The notes under the pieces are model-generated. The model was not told the DNA's origin, ran no database searches, and saw nothing but the letters and a program-made list of their open reading frames with translations. DNA of 9,161 bases, from NCBI GenBank assembly GCA_013698385.1, contig JACCVB010000132.1:1-9161 (forward strand). Reading direction: 5' to 3'. Shown in pieces: positions 6,395 through 9,161 of the stretch (position 1 is its first letter; each line of letters starts with the position of its first letter). The DNA comes from Chloroflexota bacterium (GTDB taxonomy: Bacteria > Chloroflexota > Limnocylindria > Limnocylindrales > CSP1-4). The translations under genes were made by a program, and so were the position numbers.

Positions 6395-7500
6395 GCTGCG
6401 AACCGGCGCACGGCCGCCTCGTCCAGGGTGATCCCGAGTCCAGGGGCGCTCGGGACTTGCAGCACGCCGTCCGGGCCCGGCCGCACCGGCTCGGCCAGCA
6501 TCGCGTCGCGCCGCTCCACGGTCCAGCCGGGCGGGTCGTACGGGAACTCGACGAACGGCCCGCCACCCACCCCGGCCACGACATGCAGATTGGCCAACAG
6601 GCCGATCCCATTCGTCCAGGTGTGCGGCGTGAACCAGCGGTTGCGGGCCAGGGCGAGTTCGCCCGCCGTGCGCGTCCGGAGCATGCCCGCGGCGAGGACG
6701 GCATCAGGCTGATAGACGTCGAACGCGTCCGCATCCAGGGCGGCCAGGGTCTCGTTGAACGTCCTCGTCATCTCGCCTCCAGCGATGCGCGTCCCGAGCC
6801 CGCCGGCCCGCAATGCCGCCAGCCCCCGCAGGTCCGTGCCGGCCAGCGGCTCTTCGACCCACAGGACGTCGTACTCGGCCAGGCGGGCGATGACGTCGCG
6901 GGCGCCGGCCGGGTCCAGCGCCGGGCTTGTGTCGCCGGCCATCCGCCAGCCCTGGTTGAGGTCGACCATGATCGCCATCGTGTCGCCGACCGCCTGTCGC
7001 GTCGCGGCCACGGCGGCGAGGCCATCGCCGAGCTGCCTTGGATCCACCCGGATCTTGAGCGCCCGGAACCCTTCCTCGCGAAGTCGCAAGGCCGACTCGG
7101 CACGTTCCGCGGCCGGCAGGAGCATCCCGCACGAAGCGTAGGCCGGGATCCCCTCCGCGGCGCCGCCGAACAGGGTCGCGACCGGCAGACCCGCGACCTG
7201 CCCCGCGATGTCCCATAGGGCGACTTCCAGCGGCCAGTAGCGGCCGGCGTGAAAGTCGATGGTCTCGAGGACGCGGACGTGGCGGACGATGGCCAGCGGG
7301 TCCCCGCCGAGGAACAGGTGCTCATACGCCGAGAAGCCGTCCATGGTGTCGCCAGAGCCGATGCCGACGACACCTTCATCCGTCTCGACCCGCACGATCG
7401 TCACCAGGAAGCTGTGACGGGGCTCCGGATCCCAGGCGGCCGGGAAGGGCGGATCAAGCGGAACCCGCAACCGGTCCAGGTGGATCGCCGTGATGCGCAT
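6391..7500 (-). CDS. Enolase-superfamily enzyme, mandelate racemase subgroup
   Basis: A 369-residue enolase-superfamily protein; such enzymes abstract a proton alpha to a carboxylate and then racemise or dehydrate. It has an N-terminal capping domain (about 1-115) and a TIM barrel. Metal ligands are Asp180 (VDLNQGW), Glu216 (WVEEPL) and Glu243 (AGGEMTR). The Asp266-His293 dyad (QPD and FTPHTW) and Glu318 (FVEFP) match the mandelate racemase set in order and near-identical spacing. The second-strand motif is KIR (Lys149, Arg151), not the common KxK, which may alter stereochemistry or substrate. The subgroup includes acid-sugar dehydratases (galactonate, rhamnonate, fuconate and others), so a dehydratase is likely, but the substrate is unknown. 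ATG start; 4-nt overlap with the downstream aldehyde dehydrogenase; divergent from the lyase-like gene. Confidence 0.9.
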   Translation of the reverse strand: MRITAIHLDRLRVPLDPPFPAAWDPEPRHSFLVTIVRVETDEGVVGIGSGDTMDGFSAYEHLFLGGDPLAIVRHVRVLETIDFHAGRYWPLEVALWDIAGQVAGLPVATLFGGAAEGIPAYASCGMLLPAAERAESALRLREEGFRALKIRVDPRQLGDGLAAVAATRQAVGDTMAIMVDLNQGWRMAGDTSPALDPAGARDVIARLAEYDVLWVEEPLAGTDLRGLAALRAGGLGTRIAGGEMTRTFNETLAALDADAFDVYQPDAVLAAGMLRTRTAGELALARNRWFTPHTWTNGIGLLANLHVVAGVGGGPFVEFPYDPPGWTVERRDAMLAEPVRPGPDGVLQVPSAPGLGITLDEAAVRRFAA

Positions 7501-7507
7501 GTCGCGA

Positions 7508-7513
7508 AGTATC
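7508..7513 (-). promoter_or_regulatory. -10 element for the enolase/aldehyde dehydrogenase operon
   Basis: GATACT on the minus strand matches TATAAT at four of six positions and ends 7 nt before the ATG at 7500, predicting a leaderless mRNA. No clear Shine-Dalgarno sequence lies before the ATG and no convincing -35 box is visible. Confidence 0.4.
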
Positions 7514-7533
7514 GCTGAGCGGGCGCCATGCGG

Positions 7534-7539
7534 TACTGT
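7534..7539 (+). promoter_or_regulatory. Possible -10 element for the lyase-like/IclR operon
   Basis: TACTGT keeps T1, A2 and T6 of the consensus. It lies 32 nt before the preferred start at 7572, leaving a short leader that contains the TTGGAGG ribosome binding site (7556-7562). Confidence 0.3.
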
Positions 7540-7571
7540 CGCGACTCCCCATCTATTGGAGGGTGCCCCGC

Positions 7572-8990
7572 GTGACCGTCGCAGTGACCGGCCGGACGCT
7601 AGATCGAGCCGCGCTCGTGCGGGTCGCGCGCGACGGCGAGCCGGTGGCGCTGGCGGACGACGCCCGTGATCGGATGATCCGGTCCCGCGCCACGGTGGAG
7701 AGGGTCCTCGCTCGTGGCGAGCCGGTCTATGGTTCGAGCACGGCGGTCGGGGTCCTGAAGCGGGTCCCGGTCGGGGCGAACGAGGCCGCTGACTATGCCT
7801 CGCGGATCCTCAGGAACACCGCCGTGGGGCAGGGCCCGCCGGCACCGGCGGACCTCGTTCGGGGCACGATGCTGCGCCTCGCCGGCCACCTGGCGGAGGG
7901 CTCTCCTGGCGTCCGTCCGCTTCTCGCCGAGACCCTCGTCCGGGCCTTGAACGACGGGGCACTCCCGCGCATCCGGACGCTCGGATCGATCGGCCAGGGC
8001 GATCTGGCGCCGATGGCCGATCTCGCCGTCGAGCTGTTCAACGACGTGCCGCTCCAGGCCGGCGAGGGCCTCGCCCTGCTCGCGAACAACGCGTTCTCCA
8101 CGGCCTGGGCCGCCCTCGCCGTCACCGACGCGATCACCCTGGTCGATACGATGGATGTGGCGGGCGCCCTTAGCCTGGAGGGTCTCGCGGCGAACCTCTC
8201 CATCATCCATCCGGCGATCGGCCAGGTTCGGCCGTACCCAGGACTCAGGGATTCGCTGGCGCGACTCGGCTCCCTGCTGGAGGGTAGCGAACTGTGGGAC
8301 GTGGGGCGGGCGAGGTCGCTCCAGGACCCCCTGACGTTCCGCAACCTGCCCCAGATCCAGGGGGCGTGTCGGGACACGCTTGTGCATGTCGACGCTCACC
8401 TCGCGATCGAGCTCAACGCGTCGCAGGGCAACCCGATCGTGCTGGTCGACGAGGATCGGGTCATCTCCGTGGCGAACTTCGAGATGCTGCCGCTGGCCGC
8501 GGCGCTCGATCACCTGCGGATCGTCCTGGCCAGCGCGTTGTCGGCCTCCGCGGAGCGAAGCGTCAAGCTGTTGGAAACGCCGTGGAGCGGCCTGCCGACC
8601 GGTCTCGTGCCGGTACCCGACACAGCCGAACCCGGTCTGTACTATCTGGGGATCGCGGTCCAGTCGCTGGGCGCCGAGGCGCGCCTGCTGGCCCAGCCCG
8701 TGTCGTTCGAGATGAGCTCCACCGTCCATGCTGAAGGGATCGAGGACCGCGCCACGATGGCGCCGCTGGCTGCCCGACGTGTGGCAGACATGATCGAACT
8801 CGGGGGGCGCATCGTGGCCATCGAATTCGCCGTCGCGGCGCAGGCGGTCGATCTGCGCGGGCTTCGACTCGGAACGGGCACGCGACGGGCGCTCGGGGCG
8901 ATCCGCGAGACGGTGCCGTTCCTCGCTCTGGGCGATCACGTGCCGGACGTCGAGCCGCTGGTGCCGCTCATCGCCGCCGGACGATTCTGA
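7572..8990 (+). CDS. Histidine/aromatic ammonia-lyase-family protein lacking the MIO triad
   Basis: A 472-residue member of the HAL/PAL/TAL family, which normally eliminates ammonia from histidine, phenylalanine or tyrosine using the MIO electrophile made from Ala-Ser-Gly. Family features present: Tyr53 in VYGSST (canonical YGxNTGFG), LQDPLTFRNLPQIQGA (250-265, with Arg257), NASQGNPI (282-289), ANFEML near 301-306, and EGIEDRATM (388-396, with Glu391). The MIO site reads GSIGQGDLAP (138-147) against canonical GSVGASGDLAP, one residue shorter and with no Ser, so MIO cannot form in the usual way. NTG of the Tyr53 loop is also changed to SST. The upstream GTG at 7563 directly abuts GGAGG; GTG at 7572 has good 9-nt spacing, so I chose it. 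Its stop overlaps the IclR start. Reaction unknown; it may be a different lyase or a non-catalytic homolog. Confidence 0.85.
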   Translation: MTVAVTGRTLDRAALVRVARDGEPVALADDARDRMIRSRATVERVLARGEPVYGSSTAVGVLKRVPVGANEAADYASRILRNTAVGQGPPAPADLVRGTMLRLAGHLAEGSPGVRPLLAETLVRALNDGALPRIRTLGSIGQGDLAPMADLAVELFNDVPLQAGEGLALLANNAFSTAWAALAVTDAITLVDTMDVAGALSLEGLAANLSIIHPAIGQVRPYPGLRDSLARLGSLLEGSELWDVGRARSLQDPLTFRNLPQIQGACRDTLVHVDAHLAIELNASQGNPIVLVDEDRVISVANFEMLPLAAALDHLRIVLASALSASAERSVKLLETPWSGLPTGLVPVPDTAEPGLYYLGIAVQSLGAEARLLAQPVSFEMSSTVHAEGIEDRATMAPLAARRVADMIELGGRIVAIEFAVAAQAVDLRGLRLGTGTRRALGAIRETVPFLALGDHVPDVEPLVPLIAAGRF

Positions 8991-9161
8991 TGACGACGGC
9001 CCGTGATCGTCCACCGGAGGAAGCCTCGGACGACAGTTCCCTGGCCCGCGGGCTTCGACTCCTGTTGACGATCTCGGACCGTGGCGAGATCCGGGCCGAC
9101 GAACTGAGCGTGCTCCTGGAAACACCGCTCTCGACCGTCTATCGCTATCTGCGGACGCTCG
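8990..9161 (+). CDS. IclR-family transcriptional regulator, N-terminal part
   Basis: The 57 visible residues contain a polar leader (1-16) and the start of a winged helix-turn-helix: SLARGLRLLLTIS (17-29), then RADELSVLLETPLSTVYRYLRTL (35-57). The pattern of a small-residue-rich first helix, 'DEL..LL..PLSTVYRYL' recognition region and no preceding domain is typical of IclR regulators, whose C-terminal half (outside the window) binds a small carboxylic ligand. The ATG overlaps the lyase-like stop as TGATG, so it is co-translated with it. Local control of the flanking catabolic genes, through the mirrored elements at 7501-7545, is a reasonable inference. A different winged-helix family cannot be fully excluded from this fragment. 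Confidence 0.8.
   Translation, partial: MTTARDRPPEEASDDSSLARGLRLLLTISDRGEIRADELSVLLETPLSTVYRYLRTL

Larger units (their letters stand above)
7501..7545. promoter_or_regulatory. Mirrored TACT(G)TCGCGAC elements in the divergent promoter region
   Basis: On the plus strand GTCGCGAAGTA (7501-7511) faces TACTGTCGCGAC (7534-7545); they are inverted copies differing by one extra base. Each copy covers the -10 region of the promoter on its side, and the core TCGCGA is itself palindromic. One dimeric regulator binding both copies could control both operons together; the IclR-family protein encoded at 8990 is the obvious candidate. The repeat is seen; the regulator is inference. Confidence 0.5.

Noticed and set aside
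6391..7500. Hydroxyproline-betaine epimerase (enolase superfamily), suggested by the nearby MttB-like gene
   Set aside because: That enzyme belongs to the muconate-lactonising-type group with paired lysines; this protein has the Asp-His dyad of the mandelate racemase group.
7563..7565. GTG at 7563 as start of the lyase-like gene
   Set aside because: GGAGG touches it with no spacing; the GTG at 7572 is correctly spaced.
7599..9125. 508-codon minus-strand open frame opposite the lyase-like gene
   Set aside because: Composition of a shadow frame; the plus-strand frame has clear family motifs.
1..9161. CRISPR arrays, tRNA/rRNA genes, insertion sequences, attachment sites
   Set aside because: No repeat-spacer pattern, transposase motif or RNA-gene signature was found on reading both strands.

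Overview
This window is GC-rich bacterial chromosomal DNA. It has gene-dense catabolic operons, frequent GTG starts and several 1-4 nt start/stop overlaps. At least three genes have a -10-like hexamer only 7-8 nt before the start codon, which suggests leaderless mRNAs. That style fits high-GC soil or freshwater lineages such as Chloroflexota or Actinomycetota. The phylum cannot be fixed from sequence alone. I see no tRNA, rRNA, CRISPR array or insertion sequence.

Left block (1-2586, all on the minus strand). Transcription order is an MttB/trimethylamine-methyltransferase-family corrinoid-type methyltransferase (2586-1009), a VapB-like ribbon-helix-helix antitoxin (943-710), a VapC-like PIN toxin (713-258), then the N-terminus of a dimethylglycine/sarcosine-dehydrogenase-like FAD oxidoreductase (261, running off the window at 1). 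The toxin-antitoxin pair sits between two genes that would naturally work together in demethylating methylated amines or betaines. Its last gene overlaps the oxidoreductase start by four bases (GTGA). A promoter with a TTGACA box and an overlapping perfect 13-bp palindrome lies just before vapB.

Middle block. A divergent glutamine-hydrolysing asparagine synthetase (2691-4208, +) starts at a GTG that places the catalytic Cys at residue 2. It is followed by about 690 bp (4209-4900) holding only a short ORF that looks like the decayed N-terminal remnant of a TPR-type protein, and a perfect 9-bp stem hairpin just past the aldehyde dehydrogenase stop.

Right block (4901-9161). A minus-strand pair, an enolase-superfamily (mandelate-racemase subgroup) enzyme and a PuuC-like aldehyde dehydrogenase, overlaps by four bases. 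It diverges from a plus-strand pair: a histidine/phenylalanine ammonia-lyase-family protein, then an IclR-family regulator (cut by the window end) that overlaps it by one base. The lyase-like protein lacks the Ala-Ser-Gly triad that makes the MIO electrophile, having Gly-Gln-Gly with one residue deleted. The 71-bp divergent intergenic region carries a mirrored TACT(G)TCGCGAC element over both promoters, a plausible site for the neighbouring IclR regulator. The four genes look like one catabolic unit for an unidentified substrate: lyase-fold enzyme, acid-sugar-type dehydratase or racemase, aldehyde oxidation, and local control.
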